Positions 1 to 11,969 of a stretch of 64,000 bases of DNA are shown in pieces. Under the pieces are notes generated by a model, which saw only the letters and a list, made by a program, of their open reading frames with translations, ran no database searches and had not been told where the DNA came from. This DNA is from Arion vulgaris (Eukaryota > Mollusca > Gastropoda > Stylommatophora > Arionidae). The translations under genes and the position numbers were made by a program. The stretch's first letter is position 1, and every line of letters starts with the position of its first letter. Location: positions 51,626,363-51,690,362 of the forward strand of contig CM036756.1 in assembly GCA_020796225.1 (NCBI GenBank), in the 5' to 3' direction.

Positions 1-189
1 CCTAGGCCACAGGTCAGATAATCAAATTTATTTCAGACAATTTCAACTTGACACTGCCAGGAGAAAACAGAAATTGTACACAGTCTGTTCTCACATTCTT
101 TTTCATCAAATATGCACACCGACTACCCACTTATGTGCCTCATCAGGCATATTTTGATATCCTTTGTTGAACATTCTAACCCATATCCT

Positions 190-392
190 GCCGTCTGCCC
201 AACGTGTTCGTAGCGCGTTGGACTACGGGGACTATCCCTCTGTGTGTGCGGGTTCAATTCCGCGGATGGCAGAAAAAGCCACAGATTTCCCAGATTTACT
301 GTGTTCGTGGCACCAAACCGAAGGGTTACGATGTCCATGACACCGAGCCGAAGAGCTGAAAAGCTCAAGTGCTTCTGAATAAAAAAACAAAA
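190..392 (+). mobile_element. tRNA-derived SINE (family S1), complete with TSD
   Basis: A retroposed SINE. The 5' part carries an A-box-like TAGCGCGTTGG (about 211-221) and a B-box-like GGGTTCAATTCC (about 250-261), the layout of an RNA polymerase III promoter inherited from a tRNA. The 3' part ends in an A-rich tail. It is flanked by a perfect 12-bp target-site duplication AACCCATATCCT (178-189 and 393-404). A second copy of the same family lies on the minus strand at 45309-45889. The tRNA of origin cannot be named from this sequence. Confidence 0.85.
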
Positions 393-629
393 AACCCATA
401 TCCTAATAATATTAAGCATAATATTTTCACCATAAACCTCACATATCTAGCTATGAATTTTATTGGTTGCACATTCCAAAAGTAAAAAAAAAAGATTTTA
501 AGTTTACTGTTCTACGCAGCCCAATTTTACTATTCACGGAGAAAAATGGATAACCCACTGAACACAGACACTCCTTTGTAGTAGTCACCATGATAAACAA
601 ACCCAAGTCGAGATTTGCTGCCAACAATA

Positions 630-1300
630 GTCAACGCAGAAGTTGAAGCAGTAATAAATTACTACACAGGTGAGAAAGATGCTATTGTCTTCGCTGATGG
701 TTCTGTTATTCGGCAGTCGGAGTGCATGGGCCTTTGCTGCCAGAGCGAAAGGAAAAGTCACCAAAGAGGCAAGTGGCGCATATGCGACAACTACCAGCAG
801 CATGACTATGGAGGTCATGACGGTGACAAAATCCCTGGAGTGACTACAGATGCATACATTCACTCAAGCATGCATTCTCAGCAACTCTATGAGCATGATA
901 CAGAAGATCAAGGCTGGTTATGTACGAAGGCAATGGATGCAATTAATACAAAACTCGACAATCCAAACACTTACTGTCATCTTTGTCCCGGGTCATGCTG
1001 GGCAGTGAGAGAGCAGATGCACAGGCAATGTTATGATTGAGAATGGGTCTTCTATGAACAAAAGTGACAGCATCCACACTCTAAGAGAAAACATACGCTC
1101 TGAAGATTTCAACGAAGAAGATAAAGGGTGTTCTCTATCTCGGTTGTGCATATCAATAGGTACGGGAAAATGAGAGAAAACCCAGTAGATACATCAGTCA
1201 ACACAGAACGGAAGTTGTTAGCCTAAACACACTGAGATGAATGCTTGGGAGGAGATCGGAGCAATTATAGACATATGTGAGGATGATCCTCAAATGAGCA
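630..1300 (+). pseudogene. I/Nimb-type LINE remnant: RNase H domain and 3' region
   Basis: A decayed non-LTR retrotransposon fragment. One frame reads AIVFADGSVIR, the first conserved block of the RNase H domain carried by I/Nimb-type LINEs. A shifted frame reads SMTMEVMTVTK and then FVPGHAG, the later RNase H blocks. Several frameshifts and stops separate them, so it is inactive. The same blocks appear on the minus strand at 30453-31061. The tail around 1235-1290 (EIGAIIDICEDD) resembles the post-RNase H end seen at 46960-47260. It is probably intronic to the PP2A gene. Confidence 0.7.
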
Positions 1301-1562
1301 ATGAATGAACAATAATAAAAAATATTAATACCTAGAGTAGTAAACATATCATACATTTTGTTTGTTTGTCAGTTTTACTTCAAATAATCTGCTATATGTA
1401 ATATGTAAATATACTCTTATGAATGTAAGAAATCTCATTTCAATATATTTTCCATTAATGATACTTATTCTTGTGTTCTCAAATATATAGAAACAAGTAA
1501 TACAACTTAATATCTTTCTATTTATATTAGTGTTAATTATTTATGATTTTTCTCATCCACAG

Positions 1563-1839
1563 ACATATAATGACAGGCTCATATAATAACTTCTTTAGAA
1601 TGTTTGATCGGGAAACCAAGAGAGATTCAACGTTGGAGGCATGTAGAGAAATAACAAAGCCACGAACAGTTCTCAAACCCAGAAAAGTTTCAGCAGGTGG
1701 CAAAAGAAAAAAGGATGAAATTAGTGTTGATTGCTTAGACTTCAATAAGAAAATCCTTCATACAGCATGGCACCCATTAGAGAACATTGTTGCAATAGCC
1801 GCCACTAATAATCTATATGTGTTCTCTAGTAAAGATTAA
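1563..1839 (+). CDS. PPP2R2: PP2A regulatory subunit B55 (PPP2R2), terminal coding exon
   Basis: This is the last coding exon of a protein phosphatase 2A regulatory B subunit of the B55/PPP2R2 (Drosophila twins) family. That subunit is a seven-bladed WD40 propeller that directs the PP2A A-C core enzyme to its substrates. The exon follows a splice acceptor, TTTTTCTCATCCACAG, ending at 1562. It encodes 91 residues and stops with TAA. Diagnostic stretches are [58 protein letters not shown] and [14 protein letters not shown]. These match the conserved C-terminus of animal B55 proteins almost residue for residue, although the extreme C-terminus (FSSKD) differs from the vertebrate ending. No frameshift is visible. 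The remaining exons lie to the left of the window; none was found in 1-1500, which holds a SINE and a LINE remnant. Choice among vertebrate paralogues A-D is not meaningful here. Confidence 0.95.
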
Positions 1840-2921
1840 CCAAGGCTATAAATAGAGATTTTACTCCACCAGATTCTCACATGCTGAAATACTTAGTAAA
1901 TTCTCCTGGACATCCATCAGGAAATGGGCACTGCAACAATAGTTCCCAGTATTTCTATGTGCTGGATCGCTGCTCAATTCCAGATCCTGCCCTTGGTGCT
2001 GCTTCAAGTTGTGGCAACCACCAGTCTATTGTATATGAGGATTTAAAGAAACAACCCTCCAAAGAGGAAGTGATTTTGCTTGAACGGGTATCTAGTTTCT
2101 ATTTGCATTGAAGTGTGGACCTCATGATCAGTCAGTGAGATACTTCCATGCGTGTAAACATTAGTAATATTCATTGATTGCATTCCTGCCTGTTGGTGAT
2201 GTGTGCAAGAGAACATGTGTGAATGTGTCATGATCATTATCTATTACAGTATTGTTAGTCTCATCCTGTTACTGAACAAAGCACATTGTGATAGTCACTT
2301 ATAATTTGGACCAAACCAAATTTGTCACCACTCTGTTCATTTTAGGTTCATCTATTGGCATCTATCTAGTCTGGTTTCGTATTTGAGTATGTATTAATAG
2401 TATTTGTGGCATTAGTTTTAGCTTTAGTAGGAATGTTTCAGGTAAGATTCAATGGAAAGTGTATTTATCTGCTTGAGAAATGTCATTTTGTAGGGAAATT
2501 AAGAAACCATTCACAAACATATTTATCCTTGAATTGCTCTAATTATCCAGAGATAAACAGTGGCAATACTTGTAACACTTGTTTAGTGCTATTATAATGT
2601 TGCTGGTTTGACCTCTCTAATCATTTTCAATCAATTTTGTTTTACTGAGCATTATAAGTATAGCTGCTTTGTTAACGACATATTTATCAGTGTGAGAATT
2701 TGACCTCTTGTGGTTATTGTTAATAGTTCTTGTACAGATAACAACTTCAAGAAAACACTTAGTAGCTAACTGGAATAAAAAAAATAAAATCTGTTCATAG
2801 TTTGATGTGAATATAGAGAGAAGTGTCTTTCATTGTTATATATAATATTTTATAGGTTTAAACAATAATTCAGCAAACAAAAAAAGGTCTTGTATATTAT
2901 TGAGTATAGCTGGCACATGGT
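1840..2921 (+). other. Probable 3'UTR of PPP2R2
   Basis: Non-coding, AT-rich sequence directly after the PPP2R2 stop codon. Two overlapping AATAAA hexamers occur at about 2774-2788 and could end the transcript; another AATAAA lies at 8386-8391. The short open frames here have no recognisable domain. Assignment as 3'UTR rests on position only. Confidence 0.45.
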
Positions 2922-3253
2922 ATAAACAGCAGAGATAGTAAATATAAACAGCAGAGATAGTAAATATAAACAGCAGAGATAGTAAATATAAACAGCAGAG
3001 ATAGTAAATATAAACAGCAGAGATAGTAAATATAAACAGCAGAGATAGTAAATATAAACAGCAGAGATAGTAAATATAAACAGCAGAGATAGTAAATACA
3101 AACAGCAGAGATAGTAAATACAAACAGCAGAGATAGTAAATACAAACAGCAGAGATAGTAAATATAAACAGCAGAGATAGTAAATATAAACAGCAAAGAT
3201 AGTAAATATAAACAGCAGAGATAGTAAATATAAACAGCAGAGATAGTAAATAT
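2922..3253. repeat. 22-bp tandem array, about 15 copies
   Basis: Head-to-tail copies of TATAAACAGCAGAGATAGTA plus two A residues (22 bp). Variants have tacaaa instead of tataaa near 3095-3150, and one unit has gcaaag. Frames stay open on the minus strand because the unit lacks stops, giving spurious YLLSLLFIFT-like peptides. Confidence 0.95.
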
Positions 3254-4072
3254 TATACAAAAAAGACTACTGATAATATTACAATTTTAAACACCAACAA
3301 CAAAAGTACTACATTGTTGTAAAATACATAGATTACCTTCACCATGAAAATCCACTAAATGGATAGCATATAATCATTTGCTATCGCTGGAATATATCAT
3401 GTTCAGAGTGCATGATCTTGTCAAACAGTCTTCGGATGTATCAGATTTGACAAAGCATTCTAAACAATTTCTCTGTGTCAGCTGAAATGTATGACATGAG
3501 ACTGCAAATGATTATTTGCTACTATTTTAGTTTTCCTTACAACAAGCTTTTTTTATTTGTTTATAAACATCATTTGTTATTGATTTTTATCTTTTTTTAG
3601 TTTTATATAAAATTCAATTCACATGTAAAGGAAATATATGTAAAACACCTTCCATGGGAACACATGAGAAATTGTATTTATCTTTGAAAGTTCTTAACCT
3701 CTCTAGTCTTCTCTAACCCCAAGGTGCAGCCAATCAAAACTTTGCTAACGACAATGTCTTGCAGCTGGTTGAACTTGCTGGTTGAAGACTTAATTAGCTA
3801 CTAAAATATGATGAAATTAGCTTGTTGATTAAATGTGCTCTGACAGACTTACTGTACTAACATCATGGTGATCACATGCAAACAAACAAACACAGAATAT
3901 TGACTGAAAGGGAACTGCTGCCCATTATCCAAAGCAAATCTCTGGAAATTTAATAAAAATACAGTGATGAGAAAAAATTTCAGACAAATGAAGAATTTGA
4001 CACAACTTGGATAACTTTGGTTAAGCTTGGAAGAACAAATACTTGAATTGCAGATAGACTGAAAAAGGAAGT
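3254..4072. other. Unannotated AT-rich interval
   Basis: No convincing exon, RNA gene or repeat was recognised here. Short open frames lack domain signatures. Confidence 0.5.
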
Positions 4073-4463
4073 TATAGTGAGTTTCAAAACTCATGCCCCT
4101 GTTTGAAATTCTGTAAGTCCGGAGCTCTTTAACCTAAAGAGGTGATATTTTGCATGTGCTCTATTAATCATCATGACATTGCAAGGAAATAATTGCAATG
4201 AAAACAAACAGCTTGTTTTCACTTTAGCTTATATGCGGTATACATAAAAACATGAACTAGACATACATTTGAAACGCTTACAGTAGCTTTATTGGTGCGT
4301 AATTTTAAAAACCTCAATATCCATGTGTTTTTAGTATTTTCCCGTTATTTACCGGAAGACCAAAAGTGTTTACAATTGCTTGGACAAGTTACGTTTGGTT
4401 TTTCGAAGGTCATTTCAATAGCCTCATTCCTTTCAGAGGCGTGCACATTGTAGGGTCTTTACA

Positions 4464-4860
4464 ATGAGTATAAGAATACATTTTGTGACATTGCAGAGCA
4501 TCACAATGCAGATGTATCAATATTTTTGTAGAGAAGCTAAGGGTGGGAGTATTTCTATCACTGAGCAGAGGGCAATGTGCGTTTTGGGAGTACGTCGACG
4601 TACATTCAATAGTTGGATCCAAGACTTTTCACATACATGTGCAATGCAACCAAGAACGCAAGATAAAAAGTCGTTGATAGTTTTGATAGAGAGCTTATTC
4701 GAAGAGAATTGTGTCGAATGTTTGAGTTGAAAGAAACAGTGACATTGAGGAAATTTAAAGAAGGGGCTTAGAAAGAACAACTGCATCGATGTGTCAAAAT
4801 CTACATTATGGAGGGGGGGAGGATTCAAAATAAGAAAATAAGCCGGTGGAAGAAACATCT
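4464..4860 (+). pseudogene. DDE_3 transposase, N-terminal half (disrupted)
   Basis: N-terminal part of the transposase of family T1. The first frame contains an HTH-like stretch, ITEQRAMCVLGVRRRTFNSW (about residues 32-51), suited to binding the inverted repeats. The frame shifts near 4700; the next frame continues with CRMFELKETVTLRKFKEG and later IQNKKISRWKKHL, resembling the linker before the catalytic domain in this transposase group. The coding sequence is then broken by the nested element whose TA site is at 4876. The frameshift and insertion make it non-functional. Confidence 0.7.
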
Positions 4861-4877
4861 GTGAGAAATCGCATCTA

Positions 4878-6322
4878 TAGTCCGTTCAACTTGTCATGCC
4901 CACAGATAAAAATTTGTATCTTTGTAACCATTTGATGAAATAACTTGAAAACTTGCATGTGAACTACACATATTCCCAACGCTACAAAATATTTTTGCCA
5001 TTCAAACAATCATACCATCTAGAAGTTTCCTTCTTTGTGCTATATATTTAACGCGTCCATTGGCATGGTTGGAGAAAACTAATGTTTACAGACATTTAAT
5101 ACATTGATGACAAAAATAGCAACATTCAGGACGAATTCCATGTTTTTTAAAACAATTCTTGCATTTTCCATGCACCAAAAAGACTTGGGTTTGAACATAG
5201 TAATTAAATGACATCATAAGTGCGACACAGGCATTTAGTTAAAGGCGTATATCGAAATTAGTGTGATGCTATTGGGTCATATTGTTGACTTCTCAAAACA
5301 GACATTGATATAACATTTCTAATGAGTTTGAAGTTACAATGGAAAAAGTGTCATTAATGCTATATGCGCATTTCCGCAAAGAGGCGCATATGGGTCATCT
5401 GTACTGCAGTATACAAGAACCAGAGAAAAGAGCTATTTTATTATAGTGATTCCTCCCTACCACATATGCTAACACACGCACATTGTAACGAAGAAGTAGC
5501 AATTTGAAAAGAATCTCTCCAGTAGCTCCGCCATAACAAGGTACTATAGAAAAGTTCTTAGAACATCCTGGACAGAGAAAAGAAGAAACAAAGACATCCT
5601 ACAAGACATGAATATCAAGGAGCATTGGCTCATAAATAACATCATGTTCCGGAAGATGAAATATTTTGGCCACATTAAACGCCACAGTGGTCTGGAGAGA
5701 AAGGTAATGGAAGGCATGGTTCCTGGAAAACGAATCAGGGGAGGACCAAGACGAAGATGGCAGCAGGACATCAAAGAAACCTTCAACATGACGCTGGAAG
5801 AGGCAGGAGAACTTGCAAGAGACATAGAGCTTTTCAGGCTGGCTGTGACGAATGCGACGTCCGCAAGGGACATGCTACTACTTGAGCTAGGCCATTGCCA
5901 GTCCCAAGCCTGGACGTGAAAGGGAGGTGGCATTATGACATGGCAGCTAAAGTTAACTGTAATGTAAGTTTAAAAACAATAATACAACTATGTCTACATT
6001 TCTTGTTTATTTCATGACTGTATTGCAATTATCAACATTGGCCCCCACGTATAAGCTGAGATGATACGCCTTCGCATGAGACTTGTCATCAAATGTCATA
6101 TGTGTACGTTTACTGTAAAAACTAAAATGCTGTATTAGACTAGCCAAATATGCCGCCAACATCAAAGGAAACCGTTATAGTACAAAATCCAGGTTTCCTA
6201 TAGCAATTTCTTCCATCAGACATTTGCGTCTGTATAATTATAAGGTTGGGTGCAAAGTTGTGGAACTGATGGTTTTGCTACAATTCGCATTGGACTGTGG
6301 GCATGAGTTGTTGAACGGACTA
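4878..6322. mobile_element. Nested TIR element inside the T1 transposase gene (family T2)
   Basis: A 1445-bp element flanked by TA (4876-4877 and 6323-6324). The inverted repeats (4878-4905 and 6295-6322) begin TAGTCCGTTCAAC and both run into TCATGCCCACAG; 25 of 28 positions match. The ends resemble those of the host transposon T1 (TAGT, then CTCATGCCC), so the two are related. No transposase of its own was found; the interior carries a LINE 3' fragment (5537-5895). Confidence 0.85.
5537..5895 (+). pseudogene. LINE 3' ORF fragment (family B)
   Basis: C-terminal end of a non-LTR retrotransposon reverse transcriptase polyprotein. Readable parts are KVLRTSWTEKRRNKDILQDM, FGHIKRHSGLERKVMEGMVP and GGPRRRWQQDIKETF. 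These belong to the conserved region downstream of the RT domain. A close copy lies at 20886-21236 and a more distant one on the minus strand at 32725-33190. It sits inside the nested element 4878-6322, so it arrived before or together with that element. Confidence 0.85.
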
Positions 6323-6325
6323 TAG

Positions 6326-6735
6326 TTGTGATGAGAAGCAAATAATTGCGTGAAGTTAGAGAAATGCGTCGACAAAGCTATGACATTGTGTATTTAGACG
6401 AAACATGGATTAATGCTCACCACACCAATGAAAAATAATGGCAGTCATCAGATGGAATGATTAAGAAATTAGTAGGCCTACCAAGTGGCAAAGGGCAGCG
6501 TTTTATAATTGCACATGCAGGTAGTAGACAAAATGGGCTGTTGAAGAATGCTCAACTCCTATTTGTTTTGAAATCGGCCGATAATCAGGACTGCCACACA
6601 GAAAAGAACTGTCATATTTAGAGAGTGGATTGAGAAAACTATGCTTCCCACATTAGATAGGCCCTCGTGTCTGATAATGAACAATGCATCATACCACAGT
6701 GTAGTGGCACAAGAAAAGTCCGATGTCGTCTAGTA
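6326..6735 (+). pseudogene. DDE_3 transposase, catalytic half (disrupted)
   Basis: Catalytic domain of the T1 transposase, resuming just after the nested element. Visible blocks are IVYLDETWINAHHTNEK (first catalytic D), a stretch ending GKGQRFIIAHAGS, an E-K/Q region near 6600 (CHTEKNCHI, then REWIEKTMLPTLDRP) and LIMNNASYHSVVAQEKS. The last block normally reads with D before NA; here MNNAS appears to have lost the second catalytic aspartate. In-frame stops near 6437 and 6619 confirm a pseudogene. Confidence 0.85.
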
Positions 6736-7168
6736 AAAAAATATGCAATACAGATGTTTGCATGAGATTGTCATCGATGTACACAGTTGGTCCTTTTCAA
6801 GACCACCACAATCATCCTGACCTCTTAACATGACAACTGTTATCGAAATGAAGGTACAAGTTGAAGTAAAGTCATTTCTTTTTGTAAGATTTCCACTCTC
6901 GCAAAAAATGTGGCTACACCTATGTCTTGTCAAAAGTTGCAAATTTGTTTTGTTGCTGTAAATTCTATTTTCTGCGACCAAAATAATTATTAGGTAGTCA
7001 AAAGATCAAAGAAAATCGCCGCTTCAGTAAAACGGCTATACTTACATAAATTTAAATTATATATTCATAATATTGGAAATCGAACGCCACATGCAAAATT
7101 ACGTTGTATTTCATGCAAGGGTTATCGAGATATTAGAAGTTTGTGGGCTCGAGATTTGAAACACACTA

Positions 7169-8689
7169 TAGTTATGGATTTTAATACTAGATGTGTCATA
7201 TAAAACAGTTTGGTTTGATGAAACATCTTGAAAATTGCTCATGCATTTACATATACTGCTGTTCTCAGTGTAAATGTTCTGTAATACTCTTTGTTGAATG
7301 TACATCTTATTTTAATTGACACTGTCCTCGTAAGAACTCTCACTAAATCGAGGACCATAAGAATCATGATCTCTGTCTTCTATTAATTGTGCCCAGTCCT
7401 ATTTGTTTTTTGGGCTGTTTTATTTAACTAGTAAAGACATAAACTTATTATGTAAAGTTTAACTCTTTTGTCTTGCTAGCCTTCTTTTAATTAGTATTAA
7501 TTCATTGACTTTTCCTTTGGTAAATATACTTTAGATTTACATAAAATCTGGCCAGCAATGGCGGAATGCGGGAGGGCCATTCAGAGTCAGAACGGTTTCA
7601 TTCTGAACACGACTTTGCTAGCGCATTCCCGCCATGTTTGGTCAGGTATTTTCCGGTTTCGTTTGCCGAGCTACTGAGTTAGTGCTTGAGCAACGCTGTG
7701 ACTGTTACATGGAATGCTTTTTGCTGTGTCAAACGTGCGTTTGTTGTGTGTATTCAGAAAATGGTGGACAGCGGTTATGCGAACAAACTGCTGTATGCAG
7801 TTATATTGCGAGTGCAGAAAGTTGGATTTTGCCGTGATTGATGTCCCCTTCCACAAGAGTTCCAATTTAAGTGATGAACAGTTTTGTGTTGCTACATTCG
7901 CGACGGCCATATGCATTTTATGCGGTGCGGGTTGCTTTTTGTGGCGGTACGGCTGTTTCATTCTAGAATTAGTTCACACAGAAAACTTTTCACAGTTGTT
8001 AGCATTTCGTGTGATATTCATTGGCACAGGAATGGAGCAATTATGGGGTGACCCGTTGCAGTGAAGTTGGAACCGTACTTATGAACTTTAGATGTACATT
8101 TTTTCCACATTCTATGCAGCTTTGTCTTTGGCTGCTTATTCAATTTTTGTATTGTCTTTATTGGGTTCTTTCATTAAGACTTTCTATTACTGTGGTTATT
8201 CTATGGTTTTCTCTGAAATATTGTCAGTAATTTTATCATGTTTCTTGTAGATAGTGAACACCTGAAATCTTTGATCCTACAATCTGCCCCACTGTTTCAG
8301 TTGGTGTGTATTATCTTCCCAACTGTTTTGATCAATGCCAGTGATTGTGTAACAATATTCATTTAAGATAATTTAGTGTCTCCAGAATAAAATTGTTTGA
8401 AATACTTTTTTGTGATTGACATTTTATCTTTCTAGTTGCACATAAAGTCAAGAGTTAAATTCTACTTCCAATTTGAGTTACTAGGAGTGTTTGGAAGGTA
8501 TGCACCACATCAGGTTTTCTCTCAAACTGTTTAAAAAAAGCATGAAATTTATACACAATACATGGACATGTTATTTAAACATCTATATTCCATCAACTTG
8601 TACGGTTTTATGCCGGTGCAAAACAAGGGCCTGTATTCCTAGCCTGTACCAGATTTTGATCCTTGACTATGTAGGCATTTTTTTGCTGC
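7169..8689. other. Interval with no supported gene
   Basis: Contains an imperfect inverted repeat around 7558-7573 and 7621-7637 (ATGGCGG-AATGCG type) at the start of short cysteine-rich open frames (7634-8064). No domain or splice structure supports those frames. A possible polyadenylation hexamer lies at 8386-8391. Confidence 0.4.
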
Positions 8690-9570
8690 ATGAATCACTC
8701 CATCATGATCTTCAAACATTGTCATGCTGAGCGCTTCTTTAAGTGGACCAAACAGATGAAAATCAGAGTGTGCCAAATCGGGACTATAGTGTAGTACAGT
8801 CCAACCTAGTTTGGTTATTACTTACCGTGTTGCTAGACTTGGGGAGGTCACATGTCATGAAAGAGATGCAGGTCTGCTGGATTCTTGTGGTGTCAAACTC
8901 TGCGAAAATGTCGATTTAGTTTTCAATAATATATTAATGTAAGCTTATGAATTGATTGACTCTCCTCTTGGCATAACCTCCCCAAAAATCACACCTTCAG
9001 TGTTCCAAAAGACAATGATAATGACCTTTCTGGCAGAAGGAATTGTCATGAAATTTTTTCTTCATGGTGATTGTATATGTCACTTCATTGACTGTCTTTT
9101 TGTCTCAGGTTAAAAATGTTGTCCAGGTTTCATCATCTGTAACGACTTTAACCAAATAAACTCCAGCATTAAAACAATTCAGAAGCAATTGCTTACCTTT
9201 GAATTCAGTGGTCAGTTGTGAGACTTTGAGGAACCTATGTTGCACAAACCTAGGAAAATCCTAGACTTTTTATAGCTACATTTGCACTACCATTGCTGAC
9301 TGACAGCTGTACAGCCAATTGTTACGTAGTGATTCATTTATCATTAAGAATAATGTCCGCAGCGCATTTCACTATTTTTGAATTAGTGGCTCTGGCAGAA
9401 CTTCCACAGCAGGACAGATCATGCAGCTCCGTATCTCCACTAACTGATTTTATTTGTAGAACCCAGCAACGTACTATACTCCTGTCAACTGCTAGACTTC
9501 CGTATACATCACATAACTGCTTGTGAATGTTCACAACAGTTTCCTTTTCTGCATCGAGAAATTCATTCAC
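8690..9570 (-). pseudogene. Mariner transposase relic
   Basis: A decayed mariner-family transposase. The N-terminal frame (9334-9570) reads AEKETVVNIHKQLCDVYGSL, then VDRSIVRCWVLQIKSVSGDT and ELHDLSCCGSSARATNSKIV, the HTH of the Mos1/GVQW-type group. Downstream, other frames give VTDDETWTT (first catalytic D, near 9140), VFWNTEGVIF-like sequence near 9000, and HYSPDLAHSDFHLFGPLKEA near 8730-8780, the mariner signature before the third acidic residue. Stops and frameshifts are frequent. Terminal inverted repeats were not identified. Confidence 0.85.
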
Positions 9571-11027
9571 AATTCACTGTTTGTAACGCAAGCTGCTAAC
9601 ATACTCCATTTCAATGGCATAGTACTGTATTTGACGAATTGTGGTGTAATTTGCTGCTCACATGCCATACTTGATGTGTAATGCTTCGATCTATATTATT
9701 AGCTGAGGAAACCAATGTGCATTAGTTTCAAATGCCAATCATATATACTTACTTGTTTAGACTGGCGACATTTACAAGTTTCTCATGATTCATTCAATAG
9801 AAAAGTGCATGTCTGACTGCATCATTATTTTATATATATATAAGTGTGGGCAAATATAAATGACTTCAGACTTGCAAATAGAAAATTATATTTTCAATAG
9901 TTCCATTTGTCCACATTAAAACTGATAAAATTATTGTTTGCCACCAACATATTTGCCACCAACATTGCATCTGTGTAAAACACTCCAAATTGCATTATAG
10001 ATATCTTCTGTAATCTTGTTGACACTGGTTCCAAACACCGTGACCTACACATGTCCTATTTTTTTTAAATGATCAAGACATCCGTTACTGTATATGAAGT
10101 TCTTATGTTCTATTTTACAAAGTTTTCTGCCTGTCTGTACCTTTAAAATTGGACATCTGATGGTGAAACCCATCATTTGTCTTGTATCTTCAACCACACC
10201 AGCAATGTCTGACCAACAGTACAAGTCACATTTTCTTGTTCATTGTTAGATTGTTTTCTAGTGTAGATAAAAACGCATCTTTATTTTTCTATAGGGTTAA
10301 CACTGTAATTGATGAGCAATTAAATTTGATGCTCACTAAATTTTATTGTCCACATTCTAACTCAAATGATATCCACCTTTTTATGAATAGACAAACACTT
10401 TGATGGACCAATATGTTACTATTCAAAGGAAAAAAATTATCTGATTGATTAGTTGGTAGAAGAGAATCCAAGTTGACTTGTCTAGCATCTCTTTAATAAT
10501 TAAAGACACTATTTTTATGACAGTGAGGAGTGGTCAAAGTTTACTTGATATATATATACATGAAACATGCTCATTATATATGTTCAATATTTTTGTATGT
10601 AGGTACTTGTAAACATATCTCAGAGCTAGTATTTGCTCACTATAGTTGTGACGTTGTTACAACCGTGCTCATAAATGTACTCATATTCATCTCCCTTTTT
10701 TTCTGTCATTACCCACAAGTTTTTGGTGTTATTGTGTGCCCTAGGTTACATTTATTAATTATATGTAGGTTGTGTTGTTAGAAAGATAAACAGTTTGGGG
10801 GAAATGTATCTTTATTACCAGGGATGTTGTTAAAATGTGCATTGTTTATGCTGGTGTGATTAAGTCCATTCTGTATGAATCCTTAGGCTCAGTATTTATG
10901 AACAAGGACATTGTGCTGGCACATTACATTGGCAGCCAAGTATGTTTGTACGCGGCACCAACGACCATGATACTCTTATTGCTTTATGAACATATCTACA
11001 CTACTATATAAATAATAGATGAGCAAT
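9571..11027. other. AT-rich interval without a supported gene
   Basis: Nothing beyond short open frames and a small TA-rich stretch near 9832 was recognised. It may contain old transposon sequence beyond reach by eye. Confidence 0.4.
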
Positions 11028-11886
11028 ATCTCACCAGACCTATTCAACTTATATAACGAAAACATCATGAGATCTATAGAAGAAAAGACAGGAATAGCAG
11101 TCGGTGGACACAATATAAACAACCTAAGATACGCTGATGACACAATTCTCATGGCTACAAATGAACAAGATCTGCAAGACTTGATAGACATACTAGTGAG
11201 AGAAAGTGAAAAGAAAGGATTAAGCATGAATATAAAGAAAACAGAGGTTATGGTTGTCTCCAAGAAACACCAACATGTAATATCAAAATAAATAACACAA
11301 CACTGAAACAAGTCCATCGATTCAAGTATCTAGGAACATTCCTAACATCAGATGGAAGATGTACAACAGAGATTAGGAGTAGAATAGCTCAAACGAAAGC
11401 AGCTTTTATGAAAATGAAGAACACACTATGTGTGAACTCACTACCAGTGACGCTGCGAAAACGAGTACTCCAATGCTATATTGAACCAATTCTTATGTAT
11501 GGCAGCAAATCATGGACACTGAACAAACAATCAATACGATCATTGGAAGCCACAGAGATGTTGTTTTACAGAAGAATGTTGAGAATTCCATGGACAACAA
11601 AGAAAACAAACATGGAGGTTTTAAATCAGGCTTGCACACAAAGAAACATTATCAAAAGAATAAGAATCCTACAATCAAGGTTCTTTGGGCATATAATGCG
11701 AAGAGAAGGTTTAGAACATTTGGTGACTACAGGTAAAATTCATGGAAGACAGAGGGAGAAGATGTTGGATGGCCTGACATGGTTCGACAAAATATCGACG
11801 TCAGAACTGATTACATGCACCAAGCAAAGAGAGTTGTGGAGAGACATGATCGCCTACGCCGGCATGCATGGCGCTTGATTGATTGA
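11028..11886 (+). pseudogene. LINE fragment, 5'-truncated (family A, copy 1)
   Basis: Reverse transcriptase fragment of a non-LTR retrotransposon. It begins inside the RT domain (SPDLFNLYNENIMRSIEEKT), includes the catalytic box NLRYADDTILMATN and runs to the C-terminal region (GSKSWTLNKQ, RRMLRIPWTTKK, FFGHIMRREGLEHLVT). Compared with copy 2 at 21616-22715 it has a short deletion near 11270 that shifts the frame. The 3' end has a TTGATTGATTGA tail. The abrupt left edge is typical of incomplete target-primed reverse transcription. Confidence 0.92.
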
Positions 11887-11969
11887 ATATCCAAATGCAG
11901 ATGTTTCTTTGTCAAAGGCAAATATATCATTTGCACATGTTAATAGAAAAACAAAACTAATCGCAACTA

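Larger units (their letters stand above)
4075..7168 (+). mobile_element. IS630/Tc1-type DDE DNA transposon with TA target site (family T1)
   Basis: A DNA transposon bounded by TA dinucleotides (4073-4074 and 7169-7170). Its imperfect terminal inverted repeats start TAGTGAGTTTCAAAACTCAT on the left and TAGTGTGTTTCAAATCTCGA on the right, reading inward. A second shared block, ATTTTGCATGTG, occurs about 70 bp inside each end. The interior encodes a decayed DDE_3-type transposase in two parts, split by a nested element at 4878-6322. Without the insertion the element is about 1.65 kb, a normal size for an autonomous IS630/Tc1-like transposon. Confidence 0.75.

Noticed and set aside
200..265. tRNA gene at the A/B boxes
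   Set aside because: No complete cloverleaf; the boxes are part of a SINE with TSD and A-rich tail.
2836..3260. Apparent multi-pass membrane protein (YLLSLLFIFT repeats), minus strand
   Set aside because: Translation of the 22-bp array; three overlapping frames give similar peptides.
7634..8064. Cysteine-rich small protein genes
   Set aside because: No domain, conserved motif or splice structure; overlapping frames on both strands.
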